From Periconia sp. R9002 (Eukaryota; Ascomycota; Dothideomycetes; Pleosporales; Periconiaceae): a stretch of DNA of 64,000 bases. This document shows positions 9,760 through 22,825 of this stretch, piece by piece. Both the position numbers and the translations under genes were made by a program. The stretch covers positions 89,237-153,236 of the forward strand of contig JAMAHW010000100.1 of NCBI GenBank assembly GCA_023627715.1, in the 5' to 3' direction. The notes under the pieces are model-generated. The model searched no databases. It saw only the letters and a list, made by a program, of their open reading frames with translations, and was not told the origin of the DNA. Within the stretch, counting starts at the first letter, position 1. Each line of letters begins with the position of its first letter.

Positions 9760-10721
9760 AGCAGGTTAAAGAGGTCCGAAAACGCTGTGTGATAGCATAT
9801 CAACCACAGCGTCGCATCATCATCAGCTCGGACTATCTACAAGGATTGCTTTATGGGACTCAATAACGAGATACGGATGGATTTAATCATGGTGGTGGCT
9901 GGATTCAGTTCAGGATGTCTGACTTTTAAGCTCAAGACGTTCATCTAGATCTGTTGCTAAACTCGCCTGCGCAGAAACTCAGTGTGTAAGCTACCTGGAT
10001 AGCTAATGTTTAGCCGTCTCTAGGTGGTTTGTTTAGCCCTATAGGGACCTACACTAGCTGTTTCTTTTTATGGCGAACATCTTTCCGTATCATCTCTACA
10101 GAGCTTTCCCACCCCATGGGCTCAGCTTCCTTCACATTATGCACCTTACCCACTGTTTAGACTAGAAACCAGAGAGACTATCTTCTCTCCTAGTCTAGAA
10201 ATACCGGTCGTCCCAAAAAGAGGGAAATACGGGGGAATCCATAGCAAGGGTAGAATTATAGTAATAAAGCAAAATCATCATAGACAGAACCCTGTATAAA
10301 TTCAACTTGTGAACCTTGAAAAACGGATTGTATGCTGAGAAATCAGTGTTCATGGTCCTCTGGTCGAATCTGTTGTATGAGTTACGTACCTAGGTACTCA
10401 TAAAACATTAAGTACCTACAGGAGAATTGTATCGAAGGAGGTCACTGCGGTCCTCCAGTGAAAACTCGCGCCATCTCAATGTAGAGAGCATTTCAAATTT
10501 AAGATTCACGACAACAGGCCATTGCTCTTCGGTAAATATATATAACCTCAGACTCTTTGTCTTCTTCACGGGTGGAATGATATATCTCGTGTGCACGTCT
10601 ATAGCCAAGACTGACCTTTTATTAATGTCGATACTGAGGGCAACTATGCGATGAAATACAATTATTTTGATAAAACTTGACTATAAATAAGAACAATCAA
10701 TAACAATAAAAGCGAATAATT
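9760..10721. other. Intergenic, convergent ends of kinase-like gene and PKS
   Basis: Almost 1 kb with no convincing gene; a 66-codon minus frame at 10408-10608 has no recognisable motif. A nested inverted repeat lies at 10158-10197 (separate entry). Confidence 0.45.
10158..10197. repeat. Nested inverted repeat between convergent genes
   Basis: An outer pair tagactag (10158-10165) / ctagtcta (10190-10197) encloses an inner pair gagaga (10172-10177) / tctctc (10184-10189). The transcript could fold into a two-part stem. Its role is unknown; it may be a 3'-end structure or element debris. Confidence 0.45.
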
Positions 10722-13700
10722 TCAAGCCGGAGCAAGCAGCTTGCTCTTCTCTGCCAAATTCTGGGCCAATTGCGTCATGGGCACATTTTGCATAATGTCA
10801 AATACCGAGCACTCGACCGCCATCTCACGGGCAATCCAATTTCTCACCTCGACAGCCACCAGACTATCAACACCGTACGCGCTCAGGGGCCGACCCGCGT
10901 CAATGTCGGCTTCGGGCGTCATCATTAGGCTGGCAAGGCGCTGCACCATTGCTTCCGTGATGAGCTGCACAGCTTTCTCGCTAACGGTTCCGCACCGCGT
11001 TAGCTCTTCACGAAGTGAGATGGCCTGTCCAGCAATGGCCGAGGAACCGGCCCCAAGGTTTCGCAGGCCCGCAAAACGCGCATCGGCTATCCAGTACCAG
11101 GCGTCATCGTGCTCGTTAAAAGGCAGACCGCACATGACTTGAGCTGGGTGGTGCGAGGGACCTTCGATGGCGGTTGCCATGAGACCATGCAAGTCCGATG
11201 TATGCATGACCTTCAGCCCCATAGCCTTGACGTGGTCGACATACTCATCGTGCTCAGCTACAAATCCAACTGACAACAGGTAGCCAATGTCGATAGTCAG
11301 TGCCGGCAGACCTTGACTACGTCGGAATGCAGCAAATTCGTCTTGGAAGTTGTTACCACATCCATAGTTACCCTGTCCTCGGTGACCCATGACGCCGGCT
11401 AGTGAAGACAGCATGACAAAAAAGTCCATGTCGCGTGGTAGAAGTTCGTGCAGGTTCCATGTTCCATGAACTTTTGGACCGACCGTTGTACGGACATCTT
11501 CTGCCGTCATTTTATCAAAGAGACGGTCCTTAAGTACCATGGCGCCAGTTGCACATCCTTTGATAGGTGGCAAACCTCTGGCCTTGAGGTCATCGAGAAC
11601 TGTTTGTAAGTCGTCCTTGTTGCCAACATCGCAGTCATAAGCCAGTGGCGTAACGTTATATATCTTTTGCAGTTCCGAAGCAAACTCTTTGTTGCTTGCA
11701 CTGCTCGCTGCGGAGCGGGAGAGCAACACCAGATTCTTTGCGCCCTTGACTGCCAACCAGCGCGCAATTTCACGAGTGATGCCTCCCAGTCCTACGAGCA
11801 CATACGTAGCGTTGGGGTGGATATGCCCACGGGGAATTCGAGGTACAGCGCGAACAGTGTCTGCATCATCAACTCGAATAATCACTTTGCCCATGTGCTT
11901 GCCAGCCTGCATGTGACGAAAGGCCTTTTCGACTTCAGCCATGGTGAAGATTTGGAGTGGCGCAATAGGCTTGATTGCTCCTTCGTGGATCATTTTCGCT
12001 GTATCTTGCCAGAGCGCAACAGCCCGAGGCGTTGGATTGTTTTCAAAGTCAAGCAAATTGACACCGATATAGCTCTTGTTATCCAACAGAGGCTTCATAT
12101 CGAGTCCTGTGTTGGCGAACAGGTCTGCCTTTCCAATCTCCAGGAACCGACCAAACTTGGCAAGACAGTCAGTCCACGACAGACGGAGGGCTTCGCCAGC
12201 TAGCGAGTTCAGGACTACGTCCACACCCTGACCATCGGTAGCACGCAGCACACCCTTGACAAAACTGGTGTCGCGGCTGCTGAAGATGTGATCCTCGGGA
12301 ATGCCGTACTGCTCCACTAGAAGCCGTTGTTTTGCGTCTGCGCCAACTGTAGCAAAGATTTCCGCGCCCTTGGCTTGGGCAATCATAATGGCGGCTTGTC
12401 CAACACCACCAGCGGCAGCATGAATCAATATCTTCTCGCCAGCAATCAGACCGCCAGCTGTAATCAGGGCGTAGTAGGCAGTGAGAAAGATTAGGGGCAT
12501 CGAGGCGGCTTCTTCAAAGCTCATACCCGAAGGAATGGATATGGCGCCCTTGGCTGGAAAGCGAACGTAGGTGGCGAAGGTGTCGCAGGATGCAGTCATT
12601 ACTTTGTCGCCAACCTTGAAGTTTGTGACAGCAGATCCAACGCGGGTCACTATACCAGAGGCATCGACACCTAGCTTGTTCTCGGCCAGGTTTCCCAGCG
12701 CAACGAGTACATCCTTGAAGTTGAGACCGACGGCTTTGACTTCAATCTCAATCCAATCCTCGGGTAGCGGCGTGTGAGAGGTCTCATCCTCCTTCCATTG
12801 GAATGTGTCGAGCAGCCCAGGTGTCTTGATTGTCAGTTTGAGAGGACGTCCGCAGCCCTTGAACGAGACCATCTCGGGCTCACCTTTGGCCTCATACTTG
12901 CGCAATAATGCGTCGAGTTCCAGCGTTCGTTCAACACGGGGTACATAGACCTTGTCTTTACGCGCAGCGAACTCACTCTCTGTGCCATCGCCGCGGATGT
13001 GCGCTCGAGCGACTTTGAGGGTAGCCTGAGATGCCAGTTGGAAGTCAATTGTGGATGGTGATTCTAGATCGAGACAGGCGAGGCGAACACCGGCGTCTTC
13101 GTTTCGGATTGCTCTTGCGAGTCCGACCATCAAACTCTTCATGGGTTGAGGTGTGTCAAACGCACCACCGCCAGTGATCCACAACGCGCCCTCAGACGAC
13201 AGCACAACCTCGCGCAGTCTGTCCCAATCTTCATTAGTAAGATTCGCGAGGATGCCGTCTTCCCATTCAGCCAGGCAAAGGCAGTATTTGCCTTCCACAT
13301 GCGCCTTGGTAACACCACTCCATTCAGTAATACTGATCTGGTGCCCAGCGGACGTGAATGTGTTTTGAATAGCACTGGCAAGCTTGTCAGATACTTCGGT
13401 TCCAGTAGTGATGACAAGGCAGGGAGACAGATTGGGAACTTTTGTCTCGGGCTTGGTTGAGATGATCAGTGAGACCGGCTCCTTCGAAGTGTCTCTGTCA
13501 CCACGAATATCAACATCAACGCCAGAAAATCCTGCCTTGCTCAGTGCGGCATCCCACTCTTCGACATCCAAGAGCGGACCTCCTGTCCTACCATCTGCCT
13601 CACCTAGCCACCAACCGGGCAGCGGACCCATGATGAAGCCTGAGAAGATGCGCTTGATGGTGACCTCGGATAGGACAAGACGACCACCAGGCTTCAGCAG

Positions 13701-16700
13701 TGACTTGCAATGTGCCAAAGTCTCCTGAATGCTCTTTGTCGCGTGGAGTACGTTGGCACACACGATGAGATCAAAGGACTCAGGGCTGAATCCCTGCTTA
13801 GTAGGCTCGTTTTCGATATTCAGCGTGCCAAACTGCATAATGGATCTATCTTTGTTGAATCGGTCGGCTGCTTTGGCAAGAAAGCCAGGAGATATGTCCG
13901 TGAAGAAGTATTGCGCTGCCTTGGAACTGCCATCCGCGTTTCGCAGACGTTCAAGGACATGGTATGTAGTACCTCCCGTTCCAGCGCCAATCTCCAAGAT
14001 GCGCAAACCGGGACGCATGTCGGCAATCAGACCGACGTATTCGGCCACATTGGTGTTGAAGCTAGTGCCAAAGGCTCCACGGTAGAACGAATAGAGAAGA
14101 TCACCCTCAGTCATGCACTGCAAAGCCTCGACCTCGTGCGTGAAGATGCGGGAAAGGTTTTGCCCAAAGCGATCCACCATCTGCACCGTGATATCGCCAC
14201 TCTCCGACCGTACTATCCGCTTCCGGGCTTCTTGCATCTCGGTTTCAACGTCCTCGGGTAAGGGAGGAAATTGCTTTACGGTCTCGTGCATCCATTCGAC
14301 GTATGACTTCCAGAAACCATCCTGGGGTACGTGTGCCCTGCCTTGCTCGCTCTCGAACCAGACCAAGATGCGATAAATGTACACCAGTCAAACAAATTCA
14401 AGCTTGTCGAGCACCGAATCGTCGTCTTTACTCTTCAGGGTGCGCTGGTAGATGATTTCCTTGACCTGGGATGGCTCTAGCAAATCGGCATTCGTGTACC
14501 AGTTTTGCGTGAAGCATGAGGCGCGCGTTTCTAGCTGCTGGGATGCATTTTCTGTCGCACCAACGGATGCAAGTGTGACGCCCTCCATGATGACAACCGG
14601 TTCAGCCATGGCTGCATCTGACATGGTGATGTTGGACGTCCAAGTCGTGTAGCTCACCTTCTTTGCTGTGGAGCAGCCATGTAGCTCTGTGCCGGCGTTC
14701 TTTGATATATTAGCTGAGATGAAGACGCGGTCAAATGACCTAGGCACAACCGCCTCGCTGAGCACCTGTTCTTCGCCAGAGATGCTAGGGAAGACAAGGT
14801 GAAGGACCGAGTCCAATGTCGCAGGATGCACGACATGAGGGAACTCAAACTCCTTCGGCATGATGGTTTTGGTGTCGGGCACTTTTATGACGCCATAACT
14901 GCTATTCTGACCAGCGAATAGTTCCGTCATATTGCGGAAGGTAGGTCCATAGTTCATGCCAATCGTCTCGACGGTATCATACAGAAAACTTCGCGCCGGC
15001 TTTTGGCAAATCTTCCTGGCCTTGGTGATAGAAGACACATAACGCTCGTTGGCGAGAGCCACTTCATGTGCCATAGATGGAGAAAAGGACTTGAAGGTAG
15101 CAGAGACGAGACCACGAGCGTGAGCAGTCCAAGAGCTCATGTCCTCGCTCCAAGAAGAGACTGTGAACTCGTAAAGTGTACATGAGGGCGCTGCTCGGCT
15201 ACCAGTGCGGCGGTTGTGCAGCTGCGTCATGACTTCGACGCCCTTTTCTGTATCAGGTACACGAAGTGCCGTGTCAATACTGACATCGCGGAGTTCGAAA
15301 CCGTAAATTTCGTCAGCATTTGTCCCCTGCGCCAATTGATGAACTGCCTCGATTGCCATTACGAGCATGCCTGCACCCGGGTACAGAATGTCGCCCTGGA
15401 CCTTGTGCTCGCGGATCCAAGGGTTTTCGTTGCATCGCAAGAAATTCCGCCATGTGTACTCTGGAGTACCAGGAAGCCGATATCCGAGGAGGTCGGTACG
15501 GGGTGACTGACGCAGCCGGTATTGTCGGCTTAGATGCGCCTCGTCCCAGTACGACTTATGGTTCCAGCTGTATGGAGGTAAGTCGACTAGCGTTCTAGCG
15601 TCTTCAGGAGATGTATTGTTGGCTTTCTCAATATCAACTGTACATCCTTCAGCCCAAAGCTTACCCACTGCTTCTAATGTAGTAGCAGCTCCGTCGAACT
15701 TGCGGCGGAGAACGGTCGTGTATTTCAGATCCGTGATGCTGTCTTCACTGCTGAAAATGTCGAGGAGATAGCTGCGTAAGGCCGAGTGCGGGCCAACCTC
15801 AATGAAAAGGTTGGCAAAGGCTTTGCGCGGATTGCCAGAGTGCCGCAAAAGGGAGCGAGCTGCTCCGACAAAGTTGACGGGAGAGACCAGATTATCGACC
15901 CAATAGGAAGGCTTCATTTGCTCAGGAGTGATGAGCTCACCGGTTACCGAGGAAAACATGGGGATTGTTGATGTGGAACTGTGCGGAATACCCTCCAAGG
16001 CCTTCTCGTATCTTTCTCTCGCAGCCTCCATGTGGAAAGAATGATATGCAACGTCTATTGGGAGCCGGGTGCATGCTATTTGCTCATTCTTCAGCACTGT
16101 CTGCAGTGCCTCGATGGCAGTAGCATCGCCAGTGACGGTGCAAGCCTTAGTAGAGTTGTAGCATCCAATGACAGCCCTACCAGTAGCCAACGAATCAAGG
16201 TGATGTTGTATGCTGTCTACACTGGCGGAAACAGCCAACATGCCGCCATCTCTGCAAACCGTCTTGCTCACCTGTCCTCTGAGCCATGCGATCTTGATGG
16301 CAGCCTCCTGATCAATGAAGCCTGCGGTGTACGCAGCCGCGATTTCGCCACTGGAATGGCCAACGACAGCAACAGGACGGATACCAAAGTCACTCAAGAG
16401 GTCGACGAGAGCGACTTGAATGGCGGTACACGCCGGCTGGCTGTAGTCGGTTTCGCGGAGCTTAGACTCAGCTTCGGACCGATTCAATTCCTCACCCAGG
16501 TTCCATGGGCAACCGAAAGATTTTAGCAGCATCTCAGAACGTTGCATACTTTTGACGAATGCCGTGTAAACGGAAAGACCCTTGCCCATTGCATGCCATT
16601 GCGCGCCCTGGCCGGTGAAGACGAAAGCAACTCGCGGTACAGTGGAACTGGAGGAGCGAACTACGGGAGCGAGACTTGACAGCTTCTCCTGCAGGTCCGC

Positions 16701-18794
16701 AACGCTCGAGGAGACAACGTATGATTTCCATGGAAGAGTAGTCCTCTTGGAATTCAGCGTAAAAGCTAGGTCGCTGAGGTATGAGGGCCCGGTGGACGTT
16801 TTTGATGCGAGGTAGCTCCCCAGCCGCTCAGCATTGCGTTTAACTCCCTCCTGGTCATTGGAAGACAAAACAAGCAGTCTTGATGTGGCTTGGTTATCCT
16901 GCGGGATTGCGCTTGACACATCGCTTGTGGAATCACTTAGCTCATCGCTGGTAGCACTGCTCGAACTGTCAATCAGACACCGTCCTTGGATATTTTCTAG
17001 GTCTCCATTGCGCGCTATCGTGGCATGGCGTCCCTCAAGACCGTGACGGGAAAGGAAAGACGCTGCATCCTCAAGAATGACGTGTGCGTTAGCCCCACCA
17101 AACCCGAAGCTGTTGATGCTCGCACGGCGAGGTCCATTGTGAGGCCAAGATGTCAGTTTGAGGGGTATCCTGACGTTGTCTGGTAGATCAATCTCAGGGT
17201 TGAGCTTTTCGAACCTGAACGCTGTCAGTATGCATGGGTCAAAATCAATTTAGTTTGTTCCCTTACCAAAGATTCTGGGGTATCATTCCTCGCTCTACTG
17301 CTAGCGCGGCTTTAATCACACCGGCTACACCGGCCGCGCCTTCAAGATGGCCAATGTTAGTCTTCACTGATCCAACGTAAAGATCGGACTTGCGCCCCTC
17401 AACCGCCCCCACCGTCTTCAGAATTGCCCGAGCCTCCAGTGGATCACCTATGCATCTCTAGTCAGTAACATACCACTAAAATTATTCTTACCAAATCCTA
17501 GTGTCACTCACCGGCTTGCGTTCCAGTTCCATGTGCCTCGACATAGCCTGTCTCTGCGGGATCCACACCAGCCATTTGATATGCCCTTTGAATCAACTCT
17601 TGCTGCGCTTCGCTGTTGGGTAGCGAAATACCAGGAGTGTGACCATCTTCATTAGCGGCTGTGGCCAGCACAACTGCTCGAATGGTATTACCATCGCGCA
17701 ATGCTGCGTCTAGGGGCTATATGATGTCGTCAGTCAGTTCAAGGTTCAACAAGCCATATTGCTGTCTGCGAGAACGAACCTTCAAAATAGTAACCCCAAA
17801 ACCTTCTCCACGAGCAAAGCCATTTGCGCTCGCATCCCACATTTTGCTCTTGCCTTCCGGTGACAAGATTTTGGCAGCTCCCAAAAGAATAGACATATCC
17901 GGTCCAAACATGAGATTCGCTCCTCCAACCACGCTCTGTGGCCGGTTTGTTAGTAAAATGTTCTAGGACATGAGTGTTTGACATACCATCTCTGCTTCGC
18001 CTGTGCGAAGACTCTGACAGGCCAGATGGAATGCAGTCAGACTTGATGAGCATGCCGTATCTACTGTGAGGGAAGGGCCTTTGAGATTGTAGAACCATGA
18101 TAATCTGTTTGATGCCAGCGATGTTGACATGCCAGTTGCATCTTATCGTGAAAGTCAGTTCAAATGTGTTCGCATATGCCTTCTTGGCCGAGAAGCAAAA
18201 CTCGCGACTTACGGTATATCGAAGGTCCCTCATTGTCACGTGCCTGTAGGTTGGGAAAGTCTGCTGTGAAAGTTCCTATGTAGCACGAAGTCTGTGTGCC
18301 GGAAACATTTTCCAAGCTCAACCCAGCTTTTCACAAAACAAGTTAACATAGCTCAAGTTGTCTCACTGCGCACTTGGAGAACATACCATTTTCAAAGCCC
18401 TCATAAGTAGCTTCCAACAAGATACGATGCGTTGGATCCATTGCCTTGGCTTCCTTGGGTGTGACGCTAAAGAATGGAGCATCGAAAACTTTGAAATCTT
18501 GTTGCATAAAGTGTGCATGTCTATTGCAACCATCAGTCAGATATTTTATGGGCTTGAGACAGCAATGACGATGCCTTAATCTCACCTCTGCTGAATGCTG
18601 CCCAGCCGCTCCGGGTCAGGGTGGTAAAAAGCGTCGACGTTGTAACGATCTTTGGGAATCTCAGATCGTGCACTACGGCCCTCAACAAGCATACGGTAGA
18701 AGGCTTCAGGATCCTGAGCATCTCCAGGGCCCCTGAATGCAATGCCAATGATGGCAATTGGCTTGCTTGTGGGTGTTTCTGTGATGAAGGGCAT
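10722..18794 (-). CDS. Highly reducing polyketide synthase, interrupted by an in-frame TGA
   Basis: Eight exons on the minus strand: 18794-18586, 18520-18387, 18326-18213, 18141-17987, 17935-17780, 17716-17512, 17447-17267, 17214-10722 (2548 codons before the final stop). Domain order is KS (Cys183 in DTACSSS, later HGTGT), malonyl-type AT (GHSSGE, Ser672; YHSFHM), DH (His in [14 protein letters not shown], about residue 985), C-methyltransferase ([10 protein letters not shown], about 1460), ER ([10 protein letters not shown], about 2000), KR ([14 protein letters not shown], about 2210) and ACP (YGVDSL, about 2500). No thioesterase or reductase follows the ACP, so release needs a partner. The product would be a reduced, methylated chain. 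One TGA at 14390-14388 (codon 1327) interrupts the frame between DH and methyltransferase; everything after it stays open for 1221 codons. It may be a recent pseudogene, a sequence error, or rescued by readthrough or splicing. Confidence 0.88.
14388..14390 (-). other. In-frame TGA inside the PKS reading frame
   Basis: The codons around it read GTT TGA CTG GTG on the minus strand, within a helix-like segment [22 protein letters not shown] that homologous synthases keep as coding. Flanking frames are identical in phase, so no indel is needed. Confidence 0.85.
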
Positions 18795-20207
18795 GACTGT
18801 CGATTATGAGGTATCAATTAGATTTCAATTGTATGATATGACACAGGATATATAGATGAAACAATCGGTTGCCCTGGTTTGGTTCAATGATTGAGATTTA
18901 CGTATGTCTTTGAAGGTTTTATCCAGAATGTACTTTGTCTACACGTGCTGTTTTACCATCAGACCACCGCTATGTCTAGCCAACGTCCCATGGCTCGATT
19001 ACACGGGAGTCTCAGAAATCGCCTCAGATCGGCCAAAAAGATTCAAGTTATCTATCCAATACTATTTCATGGTTGGAGCACGAGGTAATTTGGTGTAGCC
19101 CTCTAGACCTTCAATCGCTAGATCTCCTTCTCAGTACCTGGTGTGGTCAAATCATTGCATATCTATTCAGGACGAGTCAGGTTGACCAACGTTATCACCT
19201 AGCTTGAAAGATATCAGTGCTTTGCAAACGTCCATAACTATCTAATAACAAAAATGTATCACTTTGTACAGTAAAGCACCGCTAAAGGTGCCGATGACTA
19301 TTGAAAGCACGATACACGTGGGAATCTGTTTTTACACACTATACCTTTTGTGGGTCAGTTCAAAATCACGGACTAGCTTAATTCTTGAAAGTTTATCTTG
19401 TACAGAGCACTTACAAAGATCTGTGGACCACATGAGATGCAAAGATAGAACCAGATAGATAGAATCCACCAATAAGACGGTGCAGACTTTTTTTTCCGCT
19501 CATCTTCACAATCAGGGGTACTGCATATATCAACTGCTGTCTCGGGAAAGTTTTATGTGGGGAGATCTAGAGAGACTACGGTCATATTGTATTGAACATA
19601 TACGCCGTGTAAGTGGGGGCGAACAGGGAGAAGCCGTCTTTAGCGTACTATTTGTGAAGGACGCAAAGAAGCCCCGATCTTCGGACAATGATTACAGTCC
19701 CCGGAATATCTATCGGGGAAATCATAGACCGACCGAAGTGGACCCTCCTTCATATTAGAAGCGAGCGTTATTAAGGGTGTATGGTTACTTATCAAACAGG
19801 GGAAGCAGGGGTCCGTTACTTTTTTCAGTCCGTAGCACTTTCCTGGTAAATATACCGGGGAAATAGGCACGTGGAGCAGGTACATGCACCAAGGAATGGA
19901 GATGCACTAAGACGATCCTTGTTGGTTAACGAGGTCTAACAAAGGCGGATGATGTAGGGTTGGCATGCTAACATGTTCGCCTACGCCCCTGCACAGCATT
20001 GCAAAAGCGTAGTCCGATCTTCAGCTGTAGCTAACTAGAGATCTATTTACGAATGCACCGGAGAAGCTCTCCGTCAGATCAAACCTATATGTAGAGCACG
20101 TGATGAGTCAGGGTTGCAAACGAATGGGCATCTGAGAGTTCTACATGAATTGATTCAGGTTTATATTGGTGACTCTACTACAAGTCTGGAGCTAACAAGC
20201 TATCTTC
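18795..20207. other. PKS promoter and intergenic region
   Basis: A TATA-like tatata at about 18848-18855 lies some 55 bp ahead of the PKS start codon on the minus strand and is a plausible core promoter element. The rest (to the end of the FAD oxidase gene) has only short frames without motifs; no pathway regulator is encoded here. Confidence 0.45.
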
Positions 20208-21852
20208 TTAAGACTCAATGATAGGTTGATACCATCGGAAAACGTTATCGGGATCGTACTTTTGCTTGAGATTTCGTAGCTTCTCTAGCCTCCATGGTTC
20301 ATAGCCATACAGTGACTCGAGCGGATCCTCCAAAGACGATGTACTGTTTCCGTAGTTCACATATTGTTGCAGGCGGCCGTACCCAGACGTCTGTATAAAT
20401 CGTTGCTTCCAATAGTCGATATGACCCTCAAAAACTGCGCGATCTTCTATATGCTTGGGCGTGGCATTCAACATCCTGAAGCTTGCGTATGAGCATTTGT
20501 TCGTCATCAAAGTTTAACGAAGCAACTCACAAGAAATGATTCGATCCCCCACGCCAAGGAAACGCCGTTGCATCATCAGAAATTTCGCGCACACGATGGT
20601 CAGGTAGGCATTCGAACATGGCACCAAACCAACCACGATCTTCCCATTCCTCGCTCATGGCCTTGACGCTCTCGAAAAACTCACGCGTTGTTTTCAGGTC
20701 AAATTGGGCCACGCAAGCGGCGCCCATCATCTTGAAGGGGGCTTTCGCCCAGATCTCAGGCTTACAGTAGAGCTTGTTTATCTCCTTGTATGTGCAGAAA
20801 GGGAGCTCTGGCCACGGCACTGATTTTCTTCCGCTGTTGAGAACAGGATTCAGAGACTCGAAGCGCTGTACCCAAGAATCTGCGCCGGCGGCTAGGCCAG
20901 ACCAGACCAGGTTAACGAGAATGATGTGCTGAGACCTGTCAGTGATGCAGGTATGGAGAGAATCGCCATAACTCACCTTGCGACCACTGCTCTGGCGCAT
21001 CCAGAGAACAAAGATTGCCAACTCAGCAGGCATTGTCTCGTAGACACTATTCAACGTCTCAAATACTTCGTCACATTGGTCTAGAGTGTACTCCAGGTCC
21101 CAAGTATGATGAATGCCGTTGTGCGCTTGCGGGTATATTTGGAAGGTGGCTTCGAGTGCGATACCAAAGTTATGACCGGCTCCACGAATGGCCCAGAACA
21201 AGTCTGCATGTGAATTCTTTGAGGCAGTGACTACACTTCCATCAGCGAGTACGAGTTTACACGAGATCATGTTGTCATTCAGAAAGCCGTATTTTCCCTG
21301 TAGACGTCCTAGACCTGCACCAAACGATACGCCAATGACACCAGTTGTGGGACATGATCCCACATCTTTGAATATCGTCAGAGTTCATATTAACGCAAAC
21401 TTCTTTCAGAAAAACTCACTGACTTCCATGCCCAAATCATGCACAAACCGCACAAACTCATCTGTAATTGCTCCTCCCCCGGCCGTGACACGCTTTTGCT
21501 TCTCATCCCATCGCATATGGTTGAGCGGGCGCATGTTGATGCAGATTCCATTTTGGAAGCGCCTCATAGTGCTGGTGACTGCATGATGGCCGCCGCGGGG
21601 CGTGAAAGGAATTCCCTTTTCCCGGGCGTACTTGACGATTTCAACTACATCATTCTCACAGTCCGGCTCAACCACGGCGAGGTACATCGGACGCTCATAC
21701 TGAGTGAATCGCAAATTGGCGGCATCGAAATCCGTTTTGTCCTCATCATACGGAAGGTGAATTCGCGCCTTGGCCGACAGCCTTTTGAGAAGCTCCGAGC
21801 GAATTTTGTTTGCGGAGGACAAAAGCGCGTCTGCGTCATTTTGGGCACTCAT
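20208..21852 (-). CDS. Berberine-bridge-type FAD-linked oxidase
   Basis: Four exons on the minus strand: 21852-21420, 21365-20977, 20928-20531, 20475-20208, giving 495 residues. The N-terminal PCMH-type FAD domain contains PRGGHHA (His about 89/90, expected site of covalent flavin) and [16 protein letters not shown]; the C-terminal BBE signature is YVNYGN and [14 protein letters not shown]. No signal peptide is seen. The 48-nt intron 20976-20929 has a multiple-of-three length and remains open if retained; it is called an intron because of the gtgagt donor, ctgac branch-like site and tctcag acceptor. Family members oxidise alcohols, amines or ring systems in secondary metabolism. It lies between the PKS and a P450 and is therefore a likely tailoring enzyme. 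Confidence 0.88.
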
Positions 21853-22825
21853 TCTTGAGATGTTGCCTTACGGACCCTGAATGTCAACGATTAATGCAGT
21901 TAGAATAGAGAGTTGCCTGTATCTCTACAATGATCAGCAAGATAATCATGGACACAGTCACTGCTGAAAAGAGAAGGGGATCGCACTTTGAGACTGATGT
22001 TATGATTAGATTCACAATCTAAGATTTGAGTATGGTCTATGCATGCTTCAGAAGATTTTTTCTCTAATGGATTATTCGTAGCCGTACATTATTACTCCTG
22101 TTGAAGTGCTTTGAAACACTACCAACGTATTACCCGAAACAACGTGCTCAGAGATACGGAGAGAAACCACGATAAGCTCCTGTCATCGGAGCACTGAAGC
22201 GACTAATCACCTATTTCCCCTATGAATGTAGCATTGATTCGGCTCGATAGTGAGAACAAACCACGATTTCCGACACACGTGGTTAAGCTGCACGTAATGA
22301 TTCGCCGCAGCAGTCCAAGCTTTGTCAAAAAAGCTTCATTTCAGCCCTGTTAAGCTGCTTCAATCCTGACAAGCATTATCGGTCGATTGTGGACCTTGCA
22401 GCCGTTGAGTCTAAAAAGGACCGTTTTGTCTTTCCAACGGGCCGTTTCGTTAAACTCAGGGCATCCCTTCCCGTAGTGAACTTCGGGCCGTGGTACCCAT
22501 GCTACACCCTGGCTAGGCTCAATACTTCTTAATCCCTTAGCACAGTAGTATAGTACAGACGATAGACGAACATACCTATACCCCACGTTATGGGTGTATG
22601 CGACAACGTGATAAAACAAGCAATTGTTACTGGCTCTATCTGCACTTAACGTACTTACTGAGATTGAGACATAAATTAGTCATTACAATGACGGGTGATG
22701 TAAAGAAGAGTCGAGACGGCCCGACGGAGGCTCTTACCTCTTCAATATGCATACGTAGGTCTTGTCGTTGATTTCGAAATCCTGAGACTGAGCTTCAGTT
22801 CATTACGTCTTCTACCCAAGAAACC
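21853..22825. promoter_or_regulatory. Divergent promoter region, FAD oxidase / P450
   Basis: A 973-bp AT-rich interval between the start codons of two probable tailoring genes. Co-regulation from here is plausible. No gene and no clearly nameable factor site is seen. Confidence 0.45.

Noticed and set aside
11667..12203. 178-codon plus frame within the PKS
   Set aside because: Antisense shadow of the KR and ER coding region.
14388..14390. Selenocysteine or other recoding at the PKS TGA
   Set aside because: Ascomycetes lack selenocysteine machinery, and homologous positions are ordinary helix residues; nonsense mutation, error, readthrough or splicing are better explanations.
19480..19758. 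92-codon plus frame between PKS and FAD oxidase
   Set aside because: No domain, no splice-supported extension and no good codon pattern; not called as a gene.
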